In this document: positions 1 to 7,070 of the stretch, in pieces
How the letters are laid out: the number at the start of each line of letters is the position of its first letter
How positions within the stretch are numbered: position 1 is the stretch's first letter
Assembly: GCA_000525675.1 (NCBI GenBank)
Contig: CP002190.1
Coordinates: 2,728,001 to 2,792,000, forward strand
DNA from: Bdellovibrio bacteriovorus W
GTDB lineage: Bacteria > Bdellovibrionota > Bdellovibrionia > Bdellovibrionales > Bdellovibrionaceae
Reading direction: 5' to 3'
Length of the DNA: 64,000 bases
Made by a program: the position numbers and the translations under genes
Notes under the pieces: generated by a model
Told to the model about the DNA's origin: nothing
The model's database searches: none
The model's input: only the letters and a program-made list of their open reading frames with translations

Positions 1-20
1 TGAAAAAGCTAAATTCTTCA

Positions 21-431
21 TTAGTTCTTCAACTCTTCTTTAGCTTTGTCATAAGACTCAGAAATAGCATCCCAAGCTTTGGCCATGCCATCTTTAACTT
101 CTCCCCAAGCTTTGCCTGAAGATTTCTTAAGCTTCTTCATGTCCGCCACTAAGCCGTCTTGTTCTTTTTTAAGTTTTGCAATTTTCTCATCGACAGATTT
201 TTTTGCATCGCCAGTTTTTGTCTTAGCAGACTCTTGAAGTTCAGCGATTTCTTTTTTTAACTTAGAAATATTTTCTTCCATGTTTTTTTGGAAGTCGTCT
301 TTTTGTTCTTTGCTGTATTCCACAACTTCGTTTGCTGCGTCTTTAACTTTTGTTGAAACAGATTCTGAAGATGCCGCGAATGCGAGCGATGCTGTTAATG
401 AAATAGAAATTAGAATAGATAGTAGTTTCAA
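21..431 (-). CDS. Exported coiled-coil protein, unknown function
   Basis: A short exported protein that I cannot name. An N-terminal hydrophobic stretch ending in LAFA looks like a signal peptide. The rest is almost entirely Lys/Glu/Ala-rich helix with heptad-like spacing, resembling small periplasmic coiled-coil or YtxH-like proteins. The start is taken as TTG at 431, because a strong AGGAGG lies just upstream of it; the in-frame ATG at 446 would place that ribosome binding site inside the coding region. A 6-bp hairpin (434-456) overlaps the ribosome binding site. It follows another small exported protein on the same strand, possibly co-transcribed. Reading frame confidence is good; function is unknown. 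Confidence 0.7.
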   Translation of the reverse strand: MKLLSILISISLTASLAFAASSESVSTKVKDAANEVVEYSKEQKDDFQKNMEENISKLKKEIAELQESAKTKTGDAKKSVDEKIAKLKKEQDGLVADMKKLKKSSGKAWGEVKDGMAKAWDAISESYDKAKEELKN

Positions 432-473
432 AGGAGCCTCCTGCATAAGAAGGCTCTATATTACAATGGTGAA

Positions 474-791
474 CTATTTGACTTCAAGAATATTGAGATC
501 TGCCACTTCCACAGTGACGCTTACAGGCTTTTTGTCTTTTAAACTCTTTTGCAGAGAAGCTTGCGCTTGAGCGAAGTTTTCATTGGCGCGTTGAAGGTAA
601 TAGCTCCCTGCGTTCTTTTCAAAGAGCACAACCAAACCTTCATCATCTTCACGAATTTTTTTAACAACATCTGAGATTGTTTTACTGACTTCTTCACTGG
701 CTACCTTGCGCAAGGCAGGCTTCTGACCTGTTGTGAATGCAGTAAGAGCCACAGAACTGATGACTAGGGCAATAAATACGAAGTAGCGCAT
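474..791 (-). CDS. Small exported protein, unknown function
   Basis: A 105-residue protein with a hydrophobic N-terminal segment (about residues 3-20) ending near TAFT, consistent with a signal peptide. The mature part is helical and charged, with no motif I recognise. AGAGG lies six bases before the ATG. It is followed 40 bases downstream on the same strand by another small exported helical protein, so the two may form one unit. No catalytic residues or metal ligands are evident; a structural or stress role is only a guess. Confidence 0.65.
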   Translation of the reverse strand: MRYFVFIALVISSVALTAFTTGQKPALRKVASEEVSKTISDVVKKIREDDEGLVVLFEKNAGSYYLQRANENFAQAQASLQKSLKDKKPVSVTVEVADLNILEVK

Positions 792-946
792 TGGAACCTC
801 TTTTGAAGATTTATTTAACCTACTTCGATTTTATCGGAATAATACACTCTACCTATAGTGAGAAATGAAACCGAGCCCCTCAACTCGACCTCTCAAGAAC
901 CCCTCTCAACCTTGGACCTGTGTGCTTAAAGATGCAATCAGCTCAA

Positions 947-1627
947 TTAAGTCAGCTTCCAAGAAATCTCTGACTGTCCATTTTCGCGAAGATAAGAATT
1001 AATTTTTGAAAATGGCTGAGAACCCGCAAACCCGCGATGAGCCGATAAAGGCGAAGGATGCACTTCTTCAATCACGAGATGTTTCTGGCGATCAATGCGA
1101 CGCCCCTTCCTTTGCGCATAAGAGCCCCACAACAGAAAGACGACGTGATTCTTCTCTTCATTAATTAAATCAATAATACGATCGGTGAGCTGCTCCCAGC
1201 CCCATCCCTGATGCGAGTTTGCCTGAGCCTCTTCCACCGTCAGAACAGCGTTTAAAAGCAATACCCCTTGCTCGGCCCACTTCATCAAAGAACCTGAAAG
1301 AGGAATCTCCTCCCCCGTGTCTGCATGGAGCTCTTTGAGGATATTTCTCAAAGAAGGTGGAAAGCGCACACCGGCTTTGACAGAGAAGCTTAAGCCCTCT
1401 GCTTGCCCATTACCGTGATAGGGATCTTGCCCGACAATCACCACTTTCACATTGTCAAACGGAGTGCGATTCAGCGCCTGAAAGATCTCATTTTCCGGAG
1501 GGAAAATGACGGCTCCAGCCTCTTGTCGCTGCGAGAGTCTTCGACTAAGGTCTTGATAATATTGCGAATTAAACTCAGCATCGAGCTTCTTTTTCCAGTC
1601 AGAATTCAAGTATTTTTCAGGTCTCAT
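947..1627 (-). CDS. ung: Uracil-DNA glycosylase
   Basis: Family 1 uracil-DNA glycosylase, which removes uracil from DNA as the first step of base excision repair in the cytoplasm. The water-activating motif GQDPYHG is near residue 66 and the DNA-intercalating motif HPSPLSAHRGF is near residue 190. Length (226 residues) is normal for the family and both ends look complete. It is a single gene, with small exported protein genes downstream on the same strand and an S30AE-like gene diverging upstream. Identification is secure. Confidence 0.97.
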   Translation of the reverse strand: MRPEKYLNSDWKKKLDAEFNSQYYQDLSRRLSQRQEAGAVIFPPENEIFQALNRTPFDNVKVVIVGQDPYHGNGQAEGLSFSVKAGVRFPPSLRNILKELHADTGEEIPLSGSLMKWAEQGVLLLNAVLTVEEAQANSHQGWGWEQLTDRIIDLINEEKNHVVFLLWGSYAQRKGRRIDRQKHLVIEEVHPSPLSAHRGFAGSQPFSKINSYLRENGQSEISWKLT

Positions 1628-1783
1628 TTTTAGAATATCACTTCAATACAGGTCATTGGTCTAGGTCAGGGATTCTAATTCAAACCATGAGCTTTTGAAA
1701 GAATAAATGGGTTTTCCGCCAACTTGACCAGACAAAATTCGACCCCATTGTTACAATATAAGTATCTAAATAAGGAGGCGCCC

Positions 1784-2185
1784 ATGACGACTCTTAGAAT
1801 TCCCACCATAGAACTTATAGAGCAAAATCCAGAGGTTAAGGCATTTATATATCAGCAACTGAGTGAATTTGAACCCTTTCTGACCCCTGAAACTGTTGTC
1901 TCTGTAGTCGCCAAGGATCCATTGAAGCTTGCGCTTCAATATGAAACTGAAGGGAAAGAGTTTGATAAACGAAAAATGAAAAAACAGCATCGCATTGCGA
2001 TCGTGCTGAACAATAGTGGAACAACTGTGGAAGGCGAAGGAGTCCACAAAGATATCTATCAAGCCATCAAGCTTGCGAAGGTTTCTTTGCTGAAACACCT
2101 TCAAGAAATCCAAGACACTGTTATCAGCCAAAAGGACCGATTGTCCGCGATCAATCACTACTTGCAACTGCCTATCGTTCATTAA
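1784..2185 (+). CDS. S30AE (HPF/RaiA)-like ribosome-associated protein
   Basis: A 133-residue protein whose second half has the layout of the S30AE fold: a beta strand (HRIAIVLNN), a strand with VEGEG, then a long helix (KDIYQAIKLAKVSLLKHLQ) like the last helix of HPF/RaiA hibernation factors. The start is ATG 1784, which has AAGGAGG seven bases upstream; the longer open frame has no such signal. It is followed by an aldo/keto reductase after a hairpin that carries the next ribosome binding site. A second, clearer HPF-like gene sits at 57390-57776. Assignment rests on pattern, not on a catalytic motif. Confidence 0.6.
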   Translation: MTTLRIPTIELIEQNPEVKAFIYQQLSEFEPFLTPETVVSVVAKDPLKLALQYETEGKEFDKRKMKKQHRIAIVLNNSGTTVEGEGVHKDIYQAIKLAKVSLLKHLQEIQDTVISQKDRLSAINHYLQLPIVH

Positions 2186-2191
2186 GATAAT

Positions 2192-2218
2192 AGGGACCTT
2201 CACATCAAGGAGGTCCCT
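2192..2218 (+). promoter_or_regulatory. Intercistronic hairpin overlapping a ribosome binding site
   Basis: Perfect 7-bp arms AGGGACC (2192-2198) and GGTCCCT (2212-2218). The AAGGAGG ribosome binding site of the next gene (2207-2213) is partly in the loop and partly in the 3' arm, and the TTG start codon follows immediately. It could act as a weak terminator or as a translation gate. Confidence 0.5.
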
Positions 2219-3175
2219 TTGTTCAACTCCAATATGATCTATCGAAATTTAGGAAAAAGTGGATTAAAGCTCAGCTCTTTCAGCTTGGGTGGATGGACCA
2301 CTTATGGTGGCACCGTTCAAGACAATAGCGCCATTAAATCCATCCTCACCCATGCTTATGAGGCCGGGATTAACTTTTTTGATATCGCAGACATCTATGC
2401 CAAGGGTGCTTCAGAAAAAGTCATGGGCGAAGTCTTGAAAGAATTCCCCCGCCATGAACTTGTGATTTCCTCAAAAGCCTTTTGGCCCATGAGTGAGGAC
2501 GTCAACGATCGCGGCCTTTCTCGCAAACATCTTACCGAGTCCCTGCACAAAAGTTTAAAACGTATTGGGACCGACTATTTAGATCTCTACTTCTGCCACC
2601 GCTACGATCCAGAGACCCCTGTCGAAGAGACCGTACAAACAATGGATAATTTTATTCGCCAAGGAAAAGTTCTTTACTGGGGAACCAGTGAATGGACCTC
2701 AGAGCAAATTGAAGAGGCTTTGAAAATTTGCGATCAAAAGGGATACATCAAACCTCAAGTGGAACAACCACAATACAGCCTCATTGCGCGTGAAAAATTT
2801 GAAAAAGATGTTCGCCCCAAAGCCGTGAAAGAAGGTATGGGACTTGTAACTTGGTCACCACTTGCTTCAGGTTTACTCACCGGAAAGTATGACAACGGAG
2901 TTTCTTCAGGTCGTCTTGCAAATATTGATTGGCTCAAAGAAAGCATCTACACCGAAGAAAATATTGAACGCGTGAAGAAGTTTAAAAAAATTGCAGATGA
3001 GCTTTCTTGCTCGCGAGGCCAATTAGCACTCGCATGGTTGCATCGCCAAGCGGGCGTAACCAGCGTGATTCTTGGAGCGACTCGCTTAGAGCAGCTTCAG
3101 GAAAATCTAGGAGCACTTCAGGTAAAAGTGACTGATGAAGTCGATAAAGCCATCTCGGATTTATTTAAATACTAA
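2219..3175 (+). CDS. Aldo/keto reductase, Kv-beta-like
   Basis: NAD(P)H-dependent oxidoreductase of the aldo/keto reductase superfamily, cytoplasmic. The catalytic tetrad is visible: Asp and Tyr in FFDIADIYAKG, Lys in ISSKAFWP, and His in YFCHRYDPET. The cofactor-binding C-terminal part (SVILGATRLEQLQENLGAL) is intact. The pattern YLDLYFCHRYDPETPVEE and the WGTSEW motif match the potassium-channel beta-subunit-like branch. The start is taken as TTG 2219, five bases after AAGGAGG; ATG 2234 is the alternative but lies 19 bases from that signal. Physiological substrate is not predictable. Confidence 0.9.
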   Translation: MFNSNMIYRNLGKSGLKLSSFSLGGWTTYGGTVQDNSAIKSILTHAYEAGINFFDIADIYAKGASEKVMGEVLKEFPRHELVISSKAFWPMSEDVNDRGLSRKHLTESLHKSLKRIGTDYLDLYFCHRYDPETPVEETVQTMDNFIRQGKVLYWGTSEWTSEQIEEALKICDQKGYIKPQVEQPQYSLIAREKFEKDVRPKAVKEGMGLVTWSPLASGLLTGKYDNGVSSGRLANIDWLKESIYTEENIERVKKFKKIADELSCSRGQLALAWLHRQAGVTSVILGATRLEQLQENLGALQVKVTDEVDKAISDLFKY

Positions 3176-3288
3176 TTAAGAAAGAGGCTTGTTTCGATTT
3201 CAATCTGATTCTAAGAAGCAAGCACTCACCTTGCGCGAGTGATTTAGATGCTTTCTAACAGTTCGCTTTTAGAAAAGATAAAATTTGT

Positions 3289-3294
3289 TACTAT
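3289..3294 (+). promoter_or_regulatory. -10 element of the structured RNA at 3301
   Basis: TACTAT at 3289-3294 lies about seven bases before the first paired base of the RNA structure. The -35 region is weak. Inference from spacing only. Confidence 0.4.
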
Positions 3295-3300
3295 GAATGT

Positions 3301-3458
3301 ATCAATACCGCTGGTTGGAATTTAGGAGCGACGATGTGAGAGGTCGCAGACTCGCACGGTTTCTACCCAACAAGATGAGTATTGGAGAACGGGACTTCCA
3401 TTTATTCCAGAGTGTAAAAAGCTCGTTAGCGAATAGCCTCGGAATCCCGTTTTTTTTA
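3301..3458 (+). ncRNA. Stand-alone structured RNA with own terminator, family not recognised
   Basis: An intergenic transcript candidate of about 155 nt. Helices seen: CAATAC (3303-3308) with GTATTG (3379-3384); GTTGG (3314-3318) with CCAAC (3367-3371); GCGAC (3328-3332) with GTCGC (3343-3347), whose loop carries GTGAG that could pair with the following CTCGCAC as a pseudoknot. It ends in a long helix, ACGGGACTTCC with GGAATCCCGT, followed by eight T. The next gene is convergent, so this is not a leader of a downstream gene. It does not match 4.5S RNA, tmRNA or RNase P as I know them. A 6S-like RNA or an orphan riboswitch-type RNA is possible. Confidence 0.6.
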
Positions 3459-3461
3459 TTT

Positions 3462-4373
3462 TTAGTGATCTAAAGCCACCGGTAAGAAATCGAGATTGTT
3501 TTTATCTGCAGTTTCCGTGTTGGGTTTAAGACTGTCTTTTTTAAAGTTTTCAAGTTTCACCAATGTTCCAATGATATCTTGCAACTTATCAAATGGTGAT
3601 AGATTCGGTGGCAAAGAATCTTTGAGCTCCATCGTCAAGACGGGAGTGCTTCTCTCCATCCACATATAGCGCCCTAAGCTCCCCGGATAACTTCCAAGAG
3701 TTCTCCATGGAAGATAATCAAACTTCGGTGGGCTTTTCATTTTTGGACCATCAAAATCTAAAACTTTTAAAGGCGTATGAACCGAAACAACAAAGTCAGG
3801 ATTGAAGTCATCTAAGTGCCACATTGCGCACTTTGTTTCAGGCTCGCTTCCACCTTCAGATCCAGGGAAGCGACGAGGATTTGATTTCGTACTTTTTCTC
3901 CAAGCCTCTAAAGCTCCAGAGTCCCAATCCTTCGTGGGAAAATTTCGATTCACATCAATCTTATTCGCATTCGTACGGGTTTTGTATTTCACGCCATCTG
4001 GATTTAATACTGGAACAACTCTCCAAGAGTTGCGTGGATCGATTCCCTCAAGGCGCTCCATCCAGTAGCGACCAACAGTTCCCGCAGGTGTTTCATCACC
4101 ATGGATTAAGCTGAACACCAAAATCTTTTTAGCTTGATCATTCGAGGCCATTTTATCGTAGTGAAAAATAGGACGGCCTTCAGCGCTGATACAAAGTGGA
4201 TTGAGCTGAACCTGCTTACAGGCTTTCTCAAGCTGCTTATCATCACTTACTCCAGGAAACTTCTTTAGTTCCTTCACGCACTCTTCCGCTAAGTTCACAT
4301 ATTCAGCGAAAGCCTGAGAAGAGGCCAACAACAAGATCACGACTGCTAATTGCTTAAAAACAATGTTTTTCAC
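3462..4373 (-). CDS. Exported M14-family zinc carboxypeptidase
   Basis: Metallopeptidase of the M14 carboxypeptidase family, probably periplasmic. A signal peptide covers about residues 1-23 (ends SQAFA). Zinc and substrate motifs appear in order: HGDE near residue 90, N-x-R-N-F-P (VNRNFP) near residue 142, SVHTPL near residue 200 supplying the third zinc ligand, and LTMELK near residue 247 holding the catalytic Glu. The arrangement resembles MpaA-type murein-peptide amidases that cut gamma-D-Glu-Dap bonds, which would suit peptidoglycan handling, but specificity is inferred. The start codon is GTG. It converges on the structured RNA. Confidence 0.85.
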   Translation of the reverse strand: MKNIVFKQLAVVILLLASSQAFAEYVNLAEECVKELKKFPGVSDDKQLEKACKQVQLNPLCISAEGRPIFHYDKMASNDQAKKILVFSLIHGDETPAGTVGRYWMERLEGIDPRNSWRVVPVLNPDGVKYKTRTNANKIDVNRNFPTKDWDSGALEAWRKSTKSNPRRFPGSEGGSEPETKCAMWHLDDFNPDFVVSVHTPLKVLDFDGPKMKSPPKFDYLPWRTLGSYPGSLGRYMWMERSTPVLTMELKDSLPPNLSPFDKLQDIIGTLVKLENFKKDSLKPNTETADKNNLDFLPVALDH

Positions 4374-4531
4374 AGCCCCATTATCTCACCTCTTTGAGAA
4401 CTCTCAAGATGAGAAACTAACTTTTTTCGCACCAAGCTGAGAATCCTTACATTTTGACTAAAGTCCTAAGACCTTTTGGCCGTTGATATGAGGAGAAAAA
4501 ACAACGGTGGTCCGTTGGAAGAGAGGTTTAT

Positions 4532-4768
4532 ATGAATAAAGGTAGTTTCAGTTTCGTTGCGATGTTGGTGGTGAATCCTATTGTGATCCTCTTCTACCAA
4601 AATTGCTCAATGACTCCTGTAAGCTATGCTAAGAACTCTTCCCCTCCTGCCGCCGTCCGCTCAGTCGCTTCGGAAGCCCCTGCAGCTGTGATCAAAACCA
4701 GCAGCGCCGAAGAAATTTTTAAGCCTAATTGCCGCGAGGATCGCAAGAACTGCCTCAAAGCCAAATAG
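4532..4768 (+). CDS. Small membrane-anchored or exported protein, unknown
   Basis: A 78-residue protein with a hydrophobic N-terminus (residues 6-22) followed by FYQNCS, which places a Cys where a lipobox Cys would be although the preceding residues are not canonical. The rest is low-complexity, Ala/Ser/Pro-rich, with two Cys near the C-terminus (CREDRKNC). AGAGG precedes the ATG by six bases. A lipoprotein or small secreted protein is plausible; no function can be given. Confidence 0.5.
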   Translation: MNKGSFSFVAMLVVNPIVILFYQNCSMTPVSYAKNSSPPAAVRSVASEAPAAVIKTSSAEEIFKPNCREDRKNCLKAK

Positions 4769-4833
4769 GACTAAAGTATGATTATGCGTTTTAAGCATAT
4801 CTGAATGCTTTATATACCTTTTACTACTACTAG

Positions 4834-4879
4834 CTCCTTTGCTAAAACTATTTCTAGTGAAACAGTTTCAGTAAAGGAG
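4834..4879 (+). promoter_or_regulatory. 46-nt leader hairpin sequestering the ribosome binding site
   Basis: An almost perfect hairpin with 21-base arms and a TAGT loop. CTCCTTT (4834-4840) pairs with AAAGGAG (4873-4879), which is the ribosome binding site of the gene starting at 4885. Further in are CT/AG, AAACT/AGTTT and TTTC/GAAA, interrupted by two A-C mismatches and one G-U. It could be a thermosensor-like or protein-controlled translation switch, or a DNA operator palindrome. No ligand-binding aptamer is evident. Confidence 0.65.
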
Positions 4880-4884
4880 TTACT

Positions 4885-5217
4885 ATGAAGAAGCTATTTT
4901 TCTCAGTTTTGCCTCTTGTGGCATTCTTCTCTTCACCAGCACACGCGCTTATCAGTCAGGAGCAACAGAAAGTTGTTCTTGATATCATTAACAGCCAAGC
5001 AGCAGCAGGAATTAAGGCTCAACAAATTCGTTGCTCTGTTGGAAATAAGCTATGCTTGGTAAAATTTGAGATTGCGGTTGATGGTCGCAAGGTTGGTTGC
5101 ATGGTTGATAGCCTACGCGACGAATCTGACATCCTCCAAAACAGTAAAGAAAAGGGTCTAAGCCTTTCTCCTTACTTCCACTCAGCACTTGAGCAGTGCT
5201 TACAAAGAGCTCTTTAA
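4885..5217 (+). CDS. Small exported protein with two Cys pairs, unknown function
   Basis: A 110-residue protein with a clear signal peptide (MKKLFFSVLPLVAFFSSPAHA). The mature domain has four Cys, in RCSVGNKLC, VGCMVD and EQCLQ, which suggests disulfides in the periplasm. I recognise no family. The ribosome binding site AAAGGAG is ideally spaced but lies in the 3' arm of a 46-nt leader hairpin, so translation is probably controlled. A strong hairpin follows the stop codon. The next gene, lexA, has its own promoter and operator. Confidence 0.75.
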   Translation: MKKLFFSVLPLVAFFSSPAHALISQEQQKVVLDIINSQAAAGIKAQQIRCSVGNKLCLVKFEIAVDGRKVGCMVDSLRDESDILQNSKEKGLSLSPYFHSALEQCLQRAL

Positions 5218-5232
5218 GGGTTCTTTTCGCAA

Positions 5233-5274
5233 GAGTTCGTTCCCGGATTTTCCCAATTATCCGGCGAACTCTTT
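5233..5274 (+). terminator. Hairpin after the small exported protein
   Basis: Arms GAGTTCG (5233-5239) and CGAACTC (5265-5271) with inner arms CCGGAT and ATCCGG, a three-base bulge, and a short T run. It is likely a rho-independent terminator, though the T tract is poor. Confidence 0.5.
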
Positions 5275-5356
5275 CTGCGAATTCATTTCTTCGATTTTCC
5301 CTCAATCCCGTGTCGGTCCTGTGTCATAGGCAAAATATTTTTAAAAAGCCCTCTTG

Positions 5357-5394
5357 ACTTACATATAATTTACACTGTAAGTTCGTATGTAAGT
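5357..5394 (+). promoter_or_regulatory. lexA promoter with LexA operator
   Basis: TTACACTGTAA at 5370-5380 fits TTAC-N3-GTAA, the LexA target reported for B. bacteriovorus. It is flanked by a second, exact 9-bp inverted repeat, ACTTACATA (5357-5365) and TATGTAAGT (5386-5394), centred on almost the same point. A TATAAT -10 (5364-5369) and a TTGACT (5354-5359) lie inside the array, so bound LexA would block polymerase. The leader before ATG 5395 is very short and lacks a clear ribosome binding site. Confidence 0.8.
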
Positions 5395-6118
5395 ATGACG
5401 AAGAAAACGCCCCTCCCACCATTAACGCCTAAAGAAAAAGCTGTCCTTGAATTTATCGAGGAGCAGATTTTGAGTTTAGGAATTTCTCCGTCATATCAAG
5501 AAATTAAAGAGCACTTTAATCTCGCTTCGTTCAACTCTGTTCAGAACTATCTGAAGCAGCTCACCAATAAGGGTTATATCGAAAACCCTTCTGGAATGAA
5601 GAGAGCCATTCAAGTGCTCCACTCGGCAAACTCGGTTCAAAACCAGTTAGCCTCTAAATTTGTCTCGACGGAGACAGGATCTCCTCGCTCTCAGCTCCTC
5701 CAGGCTCGTGATGAGGTCCTGTCGCTTCCCCTTCTCGGGAAAGTGGCAGCGGGACAACCCATTGAAAATATCAAACACGATGAGTTTATTGATGTACCAC
5801 CTTCGATGGTCAAAAACCCTAAGAAGTCTTTTGCCCTCAAAGTCCAAGGAAACTCTATGATTGAAGAGGGTATCTTTGAAGACGACATCATTCTGGTTGA
5901 GTCCCAGAACAGCGCCGGAAGCGGTGAAATCATTGTTGCAACAGTAGATAATGAAGCCACAGTGAAAAGGATTTACTTCCGATCTCAACCTGGCAGTTCA
6001 TCACAAAAAAAAAATGGTAGAGCTTCGCCCTGCCAACTCAGAGATGTCCTCCATGTGGTATGAACCAGAAGACGTCGCCATCCGCGGCCGCGTCGTAGGC
6101 CTCATCCGCAAATTCTAA
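5395..6118 (+). CDS. lexA: LexA repressor, frameshifted at a 10-A run
   Basis: SOS repressor. The N-terminal winged-helix domain (about residues 8-68) starts with LTPKEKAVLEFIEEQ. The self-cleavage site Ala-Gly lies in KVAAGQPI; the catalytic Ser is in QGNSMIEEG and the catalytic Lys in EATVKRIY. Both precede a run of ten A (6005-6014). Read straight through, the frame shifts and stops at 6063 (222 residues) with an abnormal tail. With one A fewer it continues as MVELRPANSEM and ends VVGLIRKF at 6118, a normal LexA C-terminus, so the coordinates cover the restored frame. Sequencing error, polymerase slippage or a true mutation are all possible. LexA is autoregulated through the operator just upstream. 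Confidence 0.85.
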
Positions 6119-6256
6119 ATCCCTTAAAAAATAACAAAGCCTCGCCCTCAGTTACACTCAGACTTTTGAGATCACTCAATCGGGGGACTCAACTCACCTA
6201 AAAATGCTAACCCCCACCATAGGAATAGCCGTTATTTTATCTATCTCATGAGATTC

Positions 6257-6369
6257 GTCAAAAAGGTCTGAATGCAAGGCGGAGGGTTTCACCCGCAGCG
6301 CAGGCGTACTCGATGTACGCCGGAGTGAGGATGAGGCCCGACAACGAAGCAGGCAGGCTTTTTTCATAA
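6257..6369. repeat. Intergenic structured repeat, copy 1
   Basis: About 110 bases, beginning GTCAAAAAGG and ending GGCTTTTTTCA. Internal features shared with copies 2 and 3 are GCAAGGCGGAGGGTTTCAC, the palindrome GGCGTAC-N5-GTACGCC, and GAGTGAGGAT followed by GCCCGACAACGA. The ends are complementary A-run/T-run segments, so either strand could form a terminator-like hairpin. No coding capacity or transposase. Confidence 0.85.
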
Positions 6370-6383
6370 GGCTCATTATCGCG

Positions 6384-6511
6384 AAGAGTCGTCAAAAAGA
6401 TTCAGATGCAAGGCGGAGGGTTTCACCCGGAGCGCAGGCGTACTCAAAGTACGCCGGAGTGAGGATTGAGCCCGACAACGATGCAGATGGGTCTTTTTCA
6501 CGACTCTTTAA
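6384..6511. repeat. Intergenic structured repeat, copy 2
   Basis: Direct repeat of copy 1 starting 15 bases after it. The ends form a longer inverted pair: AAGAGTCGTCAAAAAGA (6384-6400) with TCTTTTTCACGACTCTT near 6491-6508. The core is nearly identical to copy 1. The 6119-6594 interval holds only these two copies plus AT-rich sequence between lexA and the DksA-like gene, both of which read toward it. Confidence 0.85.
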
Positions 6512-6594
6512 AAAAGAAAGGATGAGGTTCCCCCCATCCTTCTTAATATCTATCCCCTCAGATATATATCGTATTCAATTTTTTACTTAAGACA

Positions 6595-6963
6595 CTACCT
6601 AGCGTAGCGTTTGTTCATTGATTCGCGAATTTCTGCGCCTTCAATGCTTAAGCGAGTCCAAGGAATTGCCAATAGTCTTTCTGGCTCAATTTCTTCCTCA
6701 GTCTCTTCGCAGTAACCGAAGTTTCCGCTCTCGATACGTGCCAAGGCACTTTCGATTTCCATGAGCTGCCCACGCAGTCTTTCATGCATGCTTAAAAACT
6801 CTTGTTCTGCTAGGACACGAACGGTTTGATCACCTTCATCGCCGCCCTTTTCCTCATTCTGGTCCAAGTTCAATCTAGCTTCTTTCACTCTATTGAGGAT
6901 GTCTTGCTTAGATTGTAAAAGCCTCTGTCTGCATTCAGTCACTAGCTTTTCAGAGATAGCCAT
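6595..6963 (-). CDS. DksA/TraR-family protein with degenerate zinc finger
   Basis: A 122-residue protein with the DksA layout: an N-terminal helix pair forming a coiled coil (residues 1-80, with GGDEGDQTVRVLAEQEF near the tip), the signature ALARIESGNFGYCEE, and a C-terminal globular part. DksA binds the RNA polymerase secondary channel and works with ppGpp in the stringent response. Only one Cys remains (GYCEE) where classical members have four, so zinc binding is unlikely, as in known Cys-poor DksA variants. The 329-base region upstream carries a TATAAT and a perfect palindrome at the expected transcription start. GGGGGC precedes the ATG. Confidence 0.85.
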   Translation of the reverse strand: MAISEKLVTECRQRLLQSKQDILNRVKEARLNLDQNEEKGGDEGDQTVRVLAEQEFLSMHERLRGQLMEIESALARIESGNFGYCEETEEEIEPERLLAIPWTRLSIEGAEIRESMNKRYAR

Positions 6964-7070
6964 TTCTGCCCCCCTGTTCCTTCCAGCTTAAGTGCCAATT
7001 TGGAACTGACCTATTAAGTTCTACCCTTGTAAATTTTGCAACTAAAAAATCTTACATTAACTTAAAATTA

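Noticed and set aside
3301-3390. GTTTCTACC at 3359 suggested a second purine riboswitch
   Set aside because: The flanking helices do not fit: no L2 ending in GG, no CC-containing L3 of seven bases, and no J3/1 with the required C or T before P1.
5012-5305. Minus-strand open frame opposite the small exported protein
   Set aside because: Low-complexity, antisense to a well-supported gene with signal peptide and ribosome binding site, and spanning a terminator-like hairpin.
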